A DNA stretch of 64,000 nucleotides from Myxococcales bacterium (GCA_020633295.1 JACKDW010000001.1:62001-126000), one strand, 5' to 3'. Positions 1-8,315 are shown, counted from the first letter of the stretch. The notes: generated from the sequence alone by a model not told the origin. A program made the numbers and translations.

Positions 1-194
1 GCCGCCTCGCGGATCACGAGCGCCACCCCGTCGAGCACGCGATCGACGGTCTGCATCTTCGGATCGGCGCTCTCGCGCGCTGACGGAGCCGCGAGCACGC
101 GGCCCGGCGACGCGAGCGCGGTCGCCACGAGCACGAGCAGCGCGGCCGGCAGGCGCCACGAAACTCGGCGTCGAGAGGTCCAGTGCAGCGCCAT
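1..194 (-). CDS. secreted protein, N-terminal part only (runs off the left edge)
   Basis: The reading frame opens with ATG at 194 and is still open at base 1, so only about 64 residues are visible. They form a classic signal peptide: a basic n-region (SRRR), a hydrophobic stretch around LPAALLVLVATALAS, and a likely cleavage after VLAA. The mature part begins SARESADPKMQTVDRV. The gene starts 37 bases after the stop of the gene upstream on the same strand, so the two are probably co-transcribed. No domain can be named from this fragment. Confidence 0.7.
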   Translation of the reverse strand, partial: MALHWTSRRRVSWRLPAALLVLVATALASPGRVLAAPSARESADPKMQTVDRVLDGVALVIREA

Positions 195-231
195 GGGTCG
201 GTCGGCTACTTTCGGGTACGGCTCCGCGCGG

Positions 232-1071
232 CTACTTCTTGCTCTCGCCCTCGGCCTTTTCCGCGCTCGCGGCGGCCCCGGCGTTCGCGGACCCGCGAGC
301 GGGCGGGATGCGCTTGGACTTGCCAGCGCCCGCGTCGATGGTCTGCCACTCCACGGCCGGTCGATCCTGCATCTCGGTCGTGATGTTGCCCTTTTCGAAG
401 CCGACGCTCACGAGCTTCACCTCGCCGTCCTTGGGCGCGTCGAAGTCGTGGACCGCGGAGTTCGTGAACGAGTAGTCGCGCAGGTAGCTGAACACGCCGT
501 AGCCGTTGCCCTGGTAGGTCAACTCGACGCCGATCCGGTGCGGACCCGGGACGAGGTTGCCATCGTAGATTTCGAACTCGTCGAGCTTGTCGAGGTCCCC
601 CGTGTCGTCGTCTCGAATGAAGACTTGAGCGCCGTCGAGCACGACCACGATCTTCACGAGGCGAAAGCCCGAGCCCATGATGTTTCGGTGCGTCGCGACC
701 AGCCGGCTGCCGGCCATGACGCCGCGAAGCACTGTGTCGCGGAGCACCGCGAGCCGAGCCCGGCTGCGGAACACGCGATCCTTCAGCGCGCTGACCTCCT
801 GCTCGATGCCGGTGAGTCGCTCGCCGTACACCTCGGTCTCGCGACGACCCGTGTCCTCAACCCCGGCAACATCCTGCGAAGTCGCGGCCGACTGCTTCTT
901 CGCGGGGCTCCGGGCCGCTGGACCGCTCGCTGCCGCGGACTCTTGCGTGGTCGGCTCGGCCTCACCGTCCGCCGCTGGCTCCGCGTGCGACACTCCCGAG
1001 AGCAGCGCCGCGACCGCAAGAGCGCTTGTCAGTCCAATCGCTCGACCGAGGGCACGAATGCGCGATGACAC
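232..1071 (-). CDS. secreted envelope protein with short coiled coil, function unknown
   Basis: The protein has 279 residues and a GTG start. It begins with a signal peptide (GLTSALAVAALLSGVSHA), followed by an Ala/Glu/Ser-rich linker to about residue 70. Next comes a predicted coiled coil (TGIEQEVSALKDRVFRSRARL) and a compact beta-rich domain containing LDGAQVFIRDDD, PGPHRIGVELTYQG and FSYLRDYSF. The tail is low in complexity. The domain resembles, from memory, conserved myxobacterial proteins often mis-annotated as dihydrolipoamide acetyltransferase and found near envelope or gliding genes; I could not verify this. No lipoyl or acyltransferase motif is present. Probably periplasmic. It forms a likely operon with the partial gene after it. 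Confidence 0.75.
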   Translation of the reverse strand: MSSRIRALGRAIGLTSALAVAALLSGVSHAEPAADGEAEPTTQESAAASGPAARSPAKKQSAATSQDVAGVEDTGRRETEVYGERLTGIEQEVSALKDRVFRSRARLAVLRDTVLRGVMAGSRLVATHRNIMGSGFRLVKIVVVLDGAQVFIRDDDTGDLDKLDEFEIYDGNLVPGPHRIGVELTYQGNGYGVFSYLRDYSFTNSAVHDFDAPKDGEVKLVSVGFEKGNITTEMQDRPAVEWQTIDAGAGKSKRIPPARGSANAGAAASAEKAEGESKK

Positions 1072-1178
1072 CGCATCAGGCTACCAAGGCTGCCACTTCT
1101 ACACCAGTAACCCGTGTTCTGGCCGGCTGGGCCGATCCTGGGTCATGTCCGCGCGATGCGTGCCACGTCGGCGGGCGC

Positions 1179-2438
1179 TCAGCCCTCCACGACCGACTCC
1201 GCTTCCAGCGCCGTGCTGACGCGCCTCCACACGGCCTCGAGCAGCCGCGGAATTCCCTCGCCGGTATGGGCCGAGATCGGGAACACCGGGATCCCGCGGG
1301 CCTTGAGCGCCGCTTTCGTCTCTGCGACCAGCTCGTGGCCGGCGTCCGTGTCGATCTTGTTGAGCGCGACGACCCGCGGACGTCCGGCGAACATTGGCCC
1401 GTACTGCTGGAGTTCACGCTCGAGCGCGTCAAGATCGGCGACTGGAGATCGACCCTCGGAGGGATCTGGAGCCAGCAGATGGAGGAGCACTCGCGTCCGC
1501 TCGAGATGGCGCAGGAACGCGTGTCCGAGGCCTTTTCCGGCGCTGGCGCCGTCGATCAATCCTGGGACATCCGCGACCACAAACGACCGCTCACCGGACA
1601 TCGATACGACCCCGAGCTGGGGGATCAAGGTCGTGAACGGGTAGTCGCCGATCTTCGGCCGCGCTCGGCTGATGGCGCTTATCAGCGTTGATTTCCCAAC
1701 ATTTGGGTAGCCGACGATGCCGACATCGGCGAGCAGCTTGAGCTCGAGTCGCAGCCAGAACGCCTCGCCGGCCGTGCCCGACTCGGCGTGATCCGGCGCG
1801 CGGTTGGTCGAGGTTTGAAAATGAACGTTTCCGCGCCCACCCCGGCCTCCGCGGGCGACGATCAGCTCTTGCCCGTGATCGGTGAGATCCCCGAGTTGAG
1901 CCCCGCGCTCGACCTCCGGCCGCTGCTCACGCTTTCGTGATCCGCTCCGCCGCGCGCGGATCTCCGTCGCTCGCGCCGCGATCGACCCGCGGTCGCTCCG
2001 CTCGGGTCCGGGGGGCTCCGCCCCTCCTTCGATCACGACGATGTTCTCGAGCCCCTCTTCTTCATCCGCGAACGCGAACGACCCGCCCGACTCGATGTGC
2101 TCGAGCCAGGGCGGGTACTGGTTGGACTCGTCGGCGACGCCCTCGGCGTAGACGACTGTGCCGACCGGGACCTTGATAAAGAGATCGTCGCCGCCCTTGC
2201 CGTTCCGTCGCTTGCTCGAGCCGGGTTGGCCGTGCTTCGCCTTGTAATGCTGGCGAAATTTAAGATCGAGCAAGGTCGAGACCTGGCGATCGGCGACGAG
2301 GACGACGCTTCCGCCACGCCCTCCGTCTCCACCCGCCGGTCCCCCCTTGGGCACGAACTTCTCGCGTCGCCACGCGACAACGCCGTCTCCGCCGTTGCCC
2401 GCGCGAACGAGGACGCGAACCTGATCGATGAACCGCAC
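1179..2438 (-). CDS. obgE: Obg/CgtA GTPase with an 80-residue insertion
   Basis: This is the Obg GTPase, an essential 50S-assembly and growth-control factor. It has 419 residues and a GTG start preceded by GGAA. The glycine-rich Obg fold is clear: FIDQVRVLVRAGNGGDGVVAWRREKF at the start and ARGGRGGRGNVHFQT around residue 195. The G domain follows, with P-loop GYPNVGKS, switch motif YPFTTLIPQLG, DVPGLIDGA and NKID. Third gene of the conserved rplU-rpmA-obgE order. Oddity: where usual Obg proteins have a short turn between KVPVGTVVY and DLTDHGQ, this one has roughly residues 99-182. The second half of that insert is Arg-rich and encoded by palindrome-bearing DNA. The frame stays open, so the protein is probably made. 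Confidence 0.95.
   Translation of the reverse strand: MRFIDQVRVLVRAGNGGDGVVAWRREKFVPKGGPAGGDGGRGGSVVLVADRQVSTLLDLKFRQHYKAKHGQPGSSKRRNGKGGDDLFIKVPVGTVVYAEGVADESNQYPPWLEHIESGGSFAFADEEEGLENIVVIEGGAEPPGPERSDRGSIAARATEIRARRSGSRKREQRPEVERGAQLGDLTDHGQELIVARGGRGGRGNVHFQTSTNRAPDHAESGTAGEAFWLRLELKLLADVGIVGYPNVGKSTLISAISRARPKIGDYPFTTLIPQLGVVSMSGERSFVVADVPGLIDGASAGKGLGHAFLRHLERTRVLLHLLAPDPSEGRSPVADLDALERELQQYGPMFAGRPRVVALNKIDTDAGHELVAETKAALKARGIPVFPISAHTGEGIPRLLEAVWRRVSTALEAESVVEG
1899..2027. repeat. in-frame palindromic insert inside obgE
   Basis: This stretch encodes residues about 138-180 of Obg, a segment absent from typical Obg proteins. It carries a 7-bp inverted repeat GATCCGC (1939-1945) / GCGGATC (1956-1962) and a short hairpin GGGGC-TCC-GCCCC (2012-2024). 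Such clustered GC-rich palindromes resemble small dispersed repeats that can insert in frame. I did not find a second copy in the window, so the repeat nature is inferred. Confidence 0.4.
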
Positions 2439-2474
2439 GAACTTCCGTGCTCGTCGGCGAGGCCGACGGGCGGT

Positions 2475-2750
2475 CTACTCGGCCGCCGGAGCTTCGACGG
2501 GCTCGATCGCCACGTAGGAGCGCCGCTCGCGACCGCGCTTGTAGAACTTCACAACGCCGTCGATCTTGGCGAACAGCGTGAAGTCGCGACCCTGACCGAC
2601 GTTGCGCCCCGGGCAGACGGTGTTGCCGACCTGGCGCACCAGGATGTTGCCAGCGTTGACGATCTGGCCACCAAAGCGCTTGATCCCGCGGCGCTGTGCC
2701 TGGGAATCGCGGCCGTTCTTGATGGACCCCTGACCTTTTTTATGTGCCAT
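2475..2750 (-). CDS. rpmA: 50S ribosomal protein L27
   Basis: This 91-residue protein is full length for bacterial L27. It opens with MAHKKGQGSIKNGRDS and contains RFGGQIVNAGNILVRQ and PGRNVGQGRDFTLFA. The N-terminus reaches the peptidyl-transferase centre in the ribosome. The start is ATG without the extra cleavable N-terminal peptide found in Firmicutes. It lies 31 bases after rplU and 36 bases before obgE, the usual gene order. Confidence 0.98.
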   Translation of the reverse strand: MAHKKGQGSIKNGRDSQAQRRGIKRFGGQIVNAGNILVRQVGNTVCPGRNVGQGRDFTLFAKIDGVVKFYKRGRERRSYVAIEPVEAPAAE

Positions 2751-2781
2751 GGCGAGTGATGCTCCCCTGCGTCAACGCCGA

Positions 2782-3108
2782 TCAGGCGCCCGCGTTGATC
2801 TCGACGATCTTGATCTCGGTGTAGGCCTGGCGATGGCCGTGCTTGCGTCGAGAACTCTGACGCTTGCGGTACTTGAAGACGATGAGCTTGGGACCGCGAC
2901 CGTGGCTCACGACCTCGGCGCGAACCTTGGCGCCGGCGACTCGCGGGGTCCCGATCTTGGCGCCCTCGCCCTGCCCGACCAGCAGCACATCCTCGATATC
3001 GATGGACGTGCCGACCTCGATCATCAGCTTCTCAACCTTGAGGATCGAACCGGGCTGCACGCGGTATTGCTTTCCGCCGGTTCGAATAATGGCTTGGTTC
3101 TCGCTCAC
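2782..3108 (-). CDS. rplU: 50S ribosomal protein L21
   Basis: This 108-residue protein with a GTG start shows the L21 signature: AIIRTGGKQYRVQPGS at the N-terminus and VFKYRKRQSSRRKHGHRQ near the C-terminus. It binds 23S rRNA and is the first gene of the rplU-rpmA-obgE operon. A sigma-70-like promoter lies about 125 bases upstream, so the transcript has a leader of roughly 115 bases. That is long enough for the autoregulation known for L21 operons elsewhere, although I cannot show a specific structure. Confidence 0.98.
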   Translation of the reverse strand: MSENQAIIRTGGKQYRVQPGSILKVEKLMIEVGTSIDIEDVLLVGQGEGAKIGTPRVAGAKVRAEVVSHGRGPKLIVFKYRKRQSSRRKHGHRQAYTEIKIVEINAGA

Positions 3109-3230
3109 GTCTAGCTCACAGAAATCTTGACGATGCGCCCGTCGATGCGGCGGCCATCAGCAGGCCACGGCTACCTGGCACGTTTGACACGAATTTTCGC
3201 GTCGCTCCCCGCCAGGCCAAGGGGAGCCAG

Positions 3231-3258
3231 ATTTTAGAGAGTTGAAGCCAGGCGTCAA
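3231..3258 (-). promoter_or_regulatory. sigma-70-type promoter of rplU-rpmA-obgE
   Basis: Read on the minus strand, TTGACG (3258-3253) is followed by a 16-base spacer and TAAAAT (3236-3231). This is one of the best housekeeping-type promoter matches in the window. Transcription would start near 3224. Confidence 0.75.
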
Positions 3259-3270
3259 GCGCCTGGCTTC
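3244..3270. promoter_or_regulatory. 11-bp perfect inverted repeat overlapping the rplU -35 box
   Basis: GAAGCCAGGCG (3244-3254) and CGCCTGGCTTC (3260-3270) pair perfectly around the loop TCAAG. The repeat covers the rplU -35 box. It could be the terminator stem of the upstream minus-strand gene (stop at 3340), though it has no T-run, or an operator. Confidence 0.6.
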
Positions 3271-3339
3271 TCGAGGACGGCTTCACGGCCGGAATCTAGC
3301 GCGCCCGTGTGGTGAATCACGCGTGATGTACGACGCGAT

Positions 3340-4926
3340 CTACGAGCGCCGCCGACGGAACAACATCAGCCCGGCGAGCAGCGCCAGGGTCGCCGTTCCA
3401 CCCGTACGCGAGGACGAAGCGTGGCAGCCACAACCCTTGTCGTCACCCATGGTGTCGATCGCGGTGTCGGTGCCCTCGCTGCTTCCCGCGGAGGCGTCAT
3501 CGTCGTCGTCGTCATCGTCCCCGGCGGACGCGGTGCCGTCGGAGGTGCCGCCGTCGGACGCGCCGCTGTCCGAGTCACCGCTGTCCGAGTCACCGGTGGT
3601 CGCCGGGGCCTCGGTGCCGACGTAGATCGTGATCGTCTTCGTCGTGATGTGATCGTTGTGATCCTCGGCCTCGATGGTGAGGTCGTAGACGCCGGCCGGC
3701 AGCTTGTTGAGCGCCCAGGTCGCGGCGCGATCGTAGTCGACCTCGTCGAACACGACCTCTCCATCCTGGGCGATGGTGAACTTCCAGCCGTAGCCGCCGT
3801 AGTTATCGGACACGTCGACCTGCACGCTGACGTCAGAGCCGGCGTCGAGCATCGCGCCGTCTTCTGGGCTGATGAACGCCACGGACGGCGGCTCGGTGTC
3901 CTCCTCGTTGGTCCCGAAGATGAACCCGAGCTCCTCGTAGTCCCACTGCTCCTCGGAGCCGACGCCGCAGTACTTCTCGTGCGTGAGGCGACAGCCGATC
4001 GTGCCCGGCCCCTGACACTGCTCCTCGCACAGCGTGCGGCACTCGGACGCGAAGTCCTTGTTGCCGCTGCCCTGATAGCTCATGATCATGTCGAAGCCGA
4101 GGATGTGATCGAGGCCCCAGGCGTGGGCGATCTCCTGGCTGATCGTCGACGAGGCCGAGTCGCCGAAGGCGTAGACGACGTGCCGCTGACCTCGCGCCTC
4201 GCAGTCCGTGCCGGGGGCGACGCCGCCAGCAGGGCTGTCGATCGTGGTGTCCGTCCACGAGCCGCCGATCATGCACATCGTGTACGGGACCGTCTGATTC
4301 GGACGGCTGGCGTACATGACGCGAACGCCGAGGGGCGAGAGGTCCTCGGTCACGGCCTGGATCTTGGCGAGCGCGTTGGCCTCGCTGCCGCCGTAGCCGG
4401 GGTACATCTCGTTGTGACGCGCGAGCGATGACTTGTTGATCGCCGAGTTGTCCGCGCCCTTGATCAGCACGCCGCCGTTGAAGTTGAGGAACACCGTATG
4501 CTTGCGCGGATACTCGTTCCCGGGCTTCTCGGCGTAGGCGTCGGTGGGGTACGGCGAGACCTGCTGGAGCCCGAGCGCGACATCCTTGTACTGCACGACC
4601 TCACCGATCTGGATGAGGTGGTCCGGCAGCTCGCTGGGCTTGTCGGGATCCGCAGAAGGTTGCGCGGCGAAGTTGTCGACGTCGCCGAGCAGGCTCAAGT
4701 CGGGCTGCGGGGGAGGCACCGCGATGTGCTGGCCGCGCTCCTCGATCACGATCTTCTGCATGTCGAGCTGGTGGACCTCGACGGCGTCACCCTCAAACGG
4801 GCTGAAGAGCTCATCCGGACCGTCAGGGCCGGCCGCGACTGCGGTCGCGCTCGTCAGCACGCCGAGACCGACAACCGTGATCGACGCGGTCAAAATTTTC
4901 GAAAGGCCCATGGAGTGCTTCGACAT
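3340..4926 (-). CDS. surface metalloprotease-like protein with MYXO-CTERM tail; first zinc ligand replaced by Gln
   Basis: This 528-residue protein has an N-terminal signal peptide (ILTASITVVGLGVLTSATAVA). Its central domain carries an extended zinc-binding motif in altered form: SQEIAHAWGLDH, residues about 263-274. The pattern HExxHxxGxxH has Gln264 instead of the first His, and MIMSY follows as a plausible Met-turn. A bacterial Ig-like domain (about 340-440) comes next, then an Asp/Ser-rich linker and the tail GCGCHASSS-hydrophobic-FRRRRS. That tail is the MYXO-CTERM sorting signal, so the protein is probably processed and shown on the cell surface. The ATG has a strong Shine-Dalgarno (GGAGGGGG). 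Peptidase activity is doubtful because of the lost ligand. Confidence 0.85.
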   Translation of the reverse strand: MSKHSMGLSKILTASITVVGLGVLTSATAVAAGPDGPDELFSPFEGDAVEVHQLDMQKIVIEERGQHIAVPPPQPDLSLLGDVDNFAAQPSADPDKPSELPDHLIQIGEVVQYKDVALGLQQVSPYPTDAYAEKPGNEYPRKHTVFLNFNGGVLIKGADNSAINKSSLARHNEMYPGYGGSEANALAKIQAVTEDLSPLGVRVMYASRPNQTVPYTMCMIGGSWTDTTIDSPAGGVAPGTDCEARGQRHVVYAFGDSASSTISQEIAHAWGLDHILGFDMIMSYQGSGNKDFASECRTLCEEQCQGPGTIGCRLTHEKYCGVGSEEQWDYEELGFIFGTNEEDTEPPSVAFISPEDGAMLDAGSDVSVQVDVSDNYGGYGWKFTIAQDGEVVFDEVDYDRAATWALNKLPAGVYDLTIEAEDHNDHITTKTITIYVGTEAPATTGDSDSGDSDSGASDGGTSDGTASAGDDDDDDDDASAGSSEGTDTAIDTMGDDKGCGCHASSSRTGGTATLALLAGLMLFRRRRS

Positions 4927-5186
4927 GCAGGTCCCCCTCCGGCGTCGAATGTCGCGGATCCACGCTCTCGTCGCCTCTTGTAGTTATGTCACATTTTCAC
5001 GCGAGATGGGCGCCACAAATCCGACATCTTCGAGACCCGCGGCGTGACGAGGGAGGGGAACACGAAGACGCGAGTACGCCACACCAGCGGCTCCATGAAT
5101 ACGGCCGAGCCCGCGCCGTCGCCGAAGGTAGTTTCGCCAGGCTCTTCGTTCGACGTCAGAAAATTTAGTTTCTCAGAGGACATGCC

Positions 5187-5192
5187 TACCCT
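5187..5192 (+). promoter_or_regulatory. TACCCT -10 box six bases before ATG (leaderless type)
   Basis: TACCCT ends seven bases before the A of the ATG at 5199. This is the TANNNT-N6-ATG arrangement known from leaderless genes in Deinococcus and actinobacteria. No Shine-Dalgarno is visible between box and start. Confidence 0.5.
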
Positions 5193-5198
5193 GGGTCC

Positions 5199-5837
5199 AT
5201 GTCTCGCCCGATCGCCGCCCTAACGCCCTCTGCGAGCACACGATCGCGCCGTGTGCGCACACTCGGCCTCGCGCTGTCCCTCACCACGGCTGCTTGTTCA
5301 AACTCACACGTTACCCCTGCGCGATCTCGCAGCCACAACCCGACGGCGTACATGGATCAATTTTCGCCGATCGAGAGCCAACGCATCGCCGCAGCCCAGC
5401 GATACGTGGACGAGGCGGCGCGCGCGTACTCCCTCGACCCGACCCTGATCAACGGCGTGATCTGGGTCGAGAGCCGCTTTGATCCGCGCGCGCAGAGTCG
5501 AGGCGGCGCGCGCGGGCTCATGCAGCTGATGCCGGCGACCGGGCGCGAGCTGGCCAAGCGCATGGGCGAGCCCGCGCGGCTCGGCGATCCGGACTTCAAC
5601 GTCCGCGCCGGGAGCTACTACCTCTACCGCATGCTGCAGCTGTTCAACGGCGACGTGAACCTGGCGCTGGCGGCGTACAACGCCGGACCGGGGACCATCA
5701 AGAAGCGAGTCTCCCGCGGCGAGCCGCTGCCCGAACGCAGCGTCGGCTACGTTCGGAAGGTTCGGGAGGCCCAGCGCCGGTTTCAGACGGCGTCGCGACG
5801 CGCGGCGCGCCCTGCTGGCGTCGCGCGTCGCGGCTGA
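5199..5837 (+). CDS. lytic transglycosylase (SLT domain) lipoprotein
   Basis: This 212-residue enzyme should cleave peptidoglycan glycan strands in the periplasm. The N-terminus is a lipoprotein-like signal (LGLALSLTTAAC). The SLT fold spans about residues 70-190, with catalytic Glu91 in WVESRFDP, then GLMQLMPATG, NVRAGSYYLYRML and LALAAYNAGPG. These are the canonical motifs in order. It resembles the short Slt/MltE-like enzymes with no added binding domains. The Arg/Ala-rich tail has no recognisable role. The stop lies five bases from the convergent stop of the ABC-F gene. Confidence 0.92.
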   Translation: MSRPIAALTPSASTRSRRVRTLGLALSLTTAACSNSHVTPARSRSHNPTAYMDQFSPIESQRIAAAQRYVDEAARAYSLDPTLINGVIWVESRFDPRAQSRGGARGLMQLMPATGRELAKRMGEPARLGDPDFNVRAGSYYLYRMLQLFNGDVNLALAAYNAGPGTIKKRVSRGEPLPERSVGYVRKVREAQRRFQTASRRAARPAGVARRG

Positions 5838-5842
5838 CCGCA

Positions 5843-7447
5843 TCAGCGCTTCTTCATCTTGCCGGTCTTGACGAGGAACTCGTCGTAGGTGCCGTGGAAC
5901 AGGTCCCAGCCGTCGGGGCCCTTGAGCTCGAGCACATGCGTGGCGACCTCGTTGATCAGCGCCTGGTCGTGGGTCACGAACAGGATCGTCCCGGGGAACT
6001 GCTGCATCGCCTCGGTCAGCGCGCGGATCGACTCGAGGTCGAAGTGGTTGGTCGGCTCGTCGAGCAGCAGCAGGTTGTCGCGCGTCAGCGTCAGCTTCGA
6101 CATCAGCAGCCGCACGGTCTCGCCGCCGCTGAGCGCGGAGACCGGCTTGTCGGCGTCCGCCGCCGGGAACAGCATGCGCCCGAGCAGCCCGCGGATCTCC
6201 TCGACGGTCGCCTTCTCGTCCCACTGGTAGAGCCACTCGAAGGCGGTCTTGTTGGTGTCCCCGAGGCCCTCCTCGTGGTCCTGCGGCATGTAGCCGACGG
6301 TGACCTCGTGACCGAGCCGAACCTTGCCCCGGTCGGGCTCGTAGACGCCCGCGATGCACTTGAGCAGCGTGGTCTTGCCGATGCCGTTGGGGCCGACGAC
6401 CGCGATCTTGCTGCCGCGGGTGATCGTCATGTTGATGTCGCTGAGCACGACCTCGTCTTCGAAGGACTTGCCGACGTGCTCGAGGTGGAGGACTAACTTG
6501 CCGCTCGTGGACTTCGGCTCGAAGCGGATGAACGGGCGCTGGATGTTCGAACGCTTGAGGTCGGTGAGCGAGATCTTCTCGATCGCGCGCCGGCGCGACT
6601 GCGCCTGGCTGGCCTTCTTGGCGTTCGCGCCGAAGCGCTGGATGAACTCCTTGAGCTCGGAGATCTTCTTCTGCTTGGTCGCGTTCTGCTTCTCCTGCGA
6701 GATCCGGTAGCGGATCTTCTGCCGGAGCATGTCGTCGTAGGCGCCCGTGTACGTGAAGATGTTCTCGTAGTCGACGTCGGCCGTGTGCGTGCAGACCTCG
6801 TTGAGGAAGTGACGATCGTGGCTGATGACGACCAGGACGCCCTGGTAGTTGTGGAGGAAGTCCTCGAGCCAGCGGATCGAGTCGATGTCGAGGTGGTTGG
6901 TCGGCTCGTCGAGCAGGAGGATGTCGGGGCGACCGAACAGCGCCTGCGCGAGCAGGACGCGCAGGCGCATGCCGCCGCCGAGCACCTGCAGCGGCTGGTC
7001 GTGAAACTCCTTCTCGATGCCGAGACCCTCGAGCAGCTGCTCGGCCTCGACCTCGGCCTCGTAGCCGTTCTCCTCCCCGATCGTGATCTCGAGCTCGCCG
7101 AGCTTCATGCCCACCGCGTCGGTCATGTCATCGATCTGCAGGAGCTTGTCCTTCTCCTGCATGGCCTGCCACAGGCGCGCGTTGCCCATGATCACGACGT
7201 CGAGGATGCGGTCCTCCTCGTGCTTGTAGTGATCCTGGTGGAGCACGCTGAGGCGGCTGCGCGGGGGCCTGTTGACGCTGCCCGTGTCAGGGTCGAGCTC
7301 GCCCGCGAGGATCTTCATGAAGGTCGACTTGCCGGCACCGTTGGCGCCCGTGAGGCCGTAGCGCTTCCCGGGGTCAAACGAGGTCGTGACGCTATCGAAC
7401 AGGACCTTCCCGCCGTAGGACTTGGTGACTTCGGCTACCGTCAGCAT
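5843..7447 (-). CDS. ABC-F family ATPase (YbiT/Ettb-like translation factor)
   Basis: This 534-residue protein has two ABC ATPase domains and no membrane segments, typical of ABC-F proteins that act on the ribosome. Domain 1 has Walker A GANGAGKS, a degenerate signature VLGGGMRLRV, and Walker B ILLLDEPTNHLD. The linker (about 235-310) is Lys/Arg/Gln-rich. Domain 2 has GPNGIGKT, the intact signature LSGGETVRLL and LLLLDEPTNHFD. The length and the LFHGTYDEFL ending fit the YbiT branch. The first signature reads LGGG rather than LSGG, which is also seen in some relatives. ATG at 7447. Confidence 0.95.
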   Translation of the reverse strand: MLTVAEVTKSYGGKVLFDSVTTSFDPGKRYGLTGANGAGKSTFMKILAGELDPDTGSVNRPPRSRLSVLHQDHYKHEEDRILDVVIMGNARLWQAMQEKDKLLQIDDMTDAVGMKLGELEITIGEENGYEAEVEAEQLLEGLGIEKEFHDQPLQVLGGGMRLRVLLAQALFGRPDILLLDEPTNHLDIDSIRWLEDFLHNYQGVLVVISHDRHFLNEVCTHTADVDYENIFTYTGAYDDMLRQKIRYRISQEKQNATKQKKISELKEFIQRFGANAKKASQAQSRRRAIEKISLTDLKRSNIQRPFIRFEPKSTSGKLVLHLEHVGKSFEDEVVLSDINMTITRGSKIAVVGPNGIGKTTLLKCIAGVYEPDRGKVRLGHEVTVGYMPQDHEEGLGDTNKTAFEWLYQWDEKATVEEIRGLLGRMLFPAADADKPVSALSGGETVRLLMSKLTLTRDNLLLLDEPTNHFDLESIRALTEAMQQFPGTILFVTHDQALINEVATHVLELKGPDGWDLFHGTYDEFLVKTGKMKKR

Positions 7448-7658
7448 CTGGGGGTACCTTCCTCGCCGCCGCGCCCACGCGCGGGGCCGGCGTTGCGACT
7501 TTCATGACGCGACTGGGGACGCGACGTTGGTGAATCGGGTTGGAGCTGGTCGCGGAGTCAGGGCGCGTTCGGGCCCGCGGACCGGGACATCGCGCCAGAG
7601 ACCGCGCGCTGCGGTCCGACGCACGAGTGCTTGCCCTGGCTCGGTCGAGGTTGTTAAC

Positions 7659-8315
7659 GTGGCCCTCGTGACCGGGCAACCGCTCCGCTGGGTGCTTGTG
7701 AGCATGCTCGTGGCAGGAGCCTGGGCGATTCCTCACGCCGCGCGCGCCTGCTCGTGCGCGGAGCGCCTCTCGCCGACGGACGCGCTCTCACGCGCGGACG
7801 TCGTGTTCGAAGGTCGCGTCATTCACGTCCCGACCCGCACGGACTTCGCGCGCGCGTTCGGGGGCGTCGTCACCTACGAATTTGAGGTTGAGCGCTACTG
7901 GAAGGGCGCCGTCGAGAGCAACGTCTCGGTCAACACGCCGTCGTCCGGCTCCGCCTGCGGGCGACGCTTTCGCGTCGGCGAGCGCTACCTCGTGTACGCC
8001 CAGGTCGACAGCCAGACCGGCGACATGATCGACACGATCTGCTCCCGCACGCGCGAGTCGGAGCGCGCGGATGAGGACTTCACGCGCTTGCCGACCGCGC
8101 GGCGCGTGTCGTCGACGCCCCCCGAGCGAGGGTCGTCACCGGATCGTGAAGCGCCCTACCTCGAGCCGCCGCCGCCGCCGCTCGACTTCCCCGCAGAGGA
8201 TGATCCTCCGCCGGGCTGCCAGGTCGTCGACGATCAGACGCCCACGGCGCTCGCCGGGCTCGTGCTGCTGGGCCTCTTGAGCTCGCGTCGACGCGCGCGC
8301 TCGATCGCGACGTAG
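7659..8315 (+). CDS. TIMP/netrin-like secreted protein with MYXO-CTERM tail
   Basis: I chose the GTG at 7659 because GAGG lies eight bases upstream. This gives 218 residues with a signal peptide ending at HAARA. The mature protein then begins with Cys-Ser-Cys. An N-terminal Cys-x-Cys followed by ADVVFEGRV, VTYEFEVERYWKG, SACGRRFRVGERYLVYA and a later Cys is the pattern of NTR (TIMP-like) domains, in which the free N-terminus can chelate the metal of a metalloprotease. A Pro-rich linker leads to GCQVV, a hydrophobic segment and SSRRRARS, a MYXO-CTERM-like anchor. It could inhibit a metalloprotease, but bacterial members have no proven role that I can cite. Confidence 0.8.
   Translation: MALVTGQPLRWVLVSMLVAGAWAIPHAARACSCAERLSPTDALSRADVVFEGRVIHVPTRTDFARAFGGVVTYEFEVERYWKGAVESNVSVNTPSSGSACGRRFRVGERYLVYAQVDSQTGDMIDTICSRTRESERADEDFTRLPTARRVSSTPPERGSSPDREAPYLEPPPPPLDFPAEDDPPPGCQVVDDQTPTALAGLVLLGLLSSRRRARSIAT

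Noticed and set aside
3165..3190. TGGCAC considered as the -24 part of a sigma-54 promoter
   Set aside because: The required -12 TTGC element at the fixed distance is missing.
4986..5168. 60-codon plus-strand frame between two divergent genes
   Set aside because: No ribosome-binding site, no motif, and it lies in the upstream region of the transglycosylase gene.
5304..6359. 351-codon minus-strand frame overlapping transglycosylase and ABC-F genes
   Set aside because: It spans the ends of two convergent genes in a different frame and has no motif of its own.
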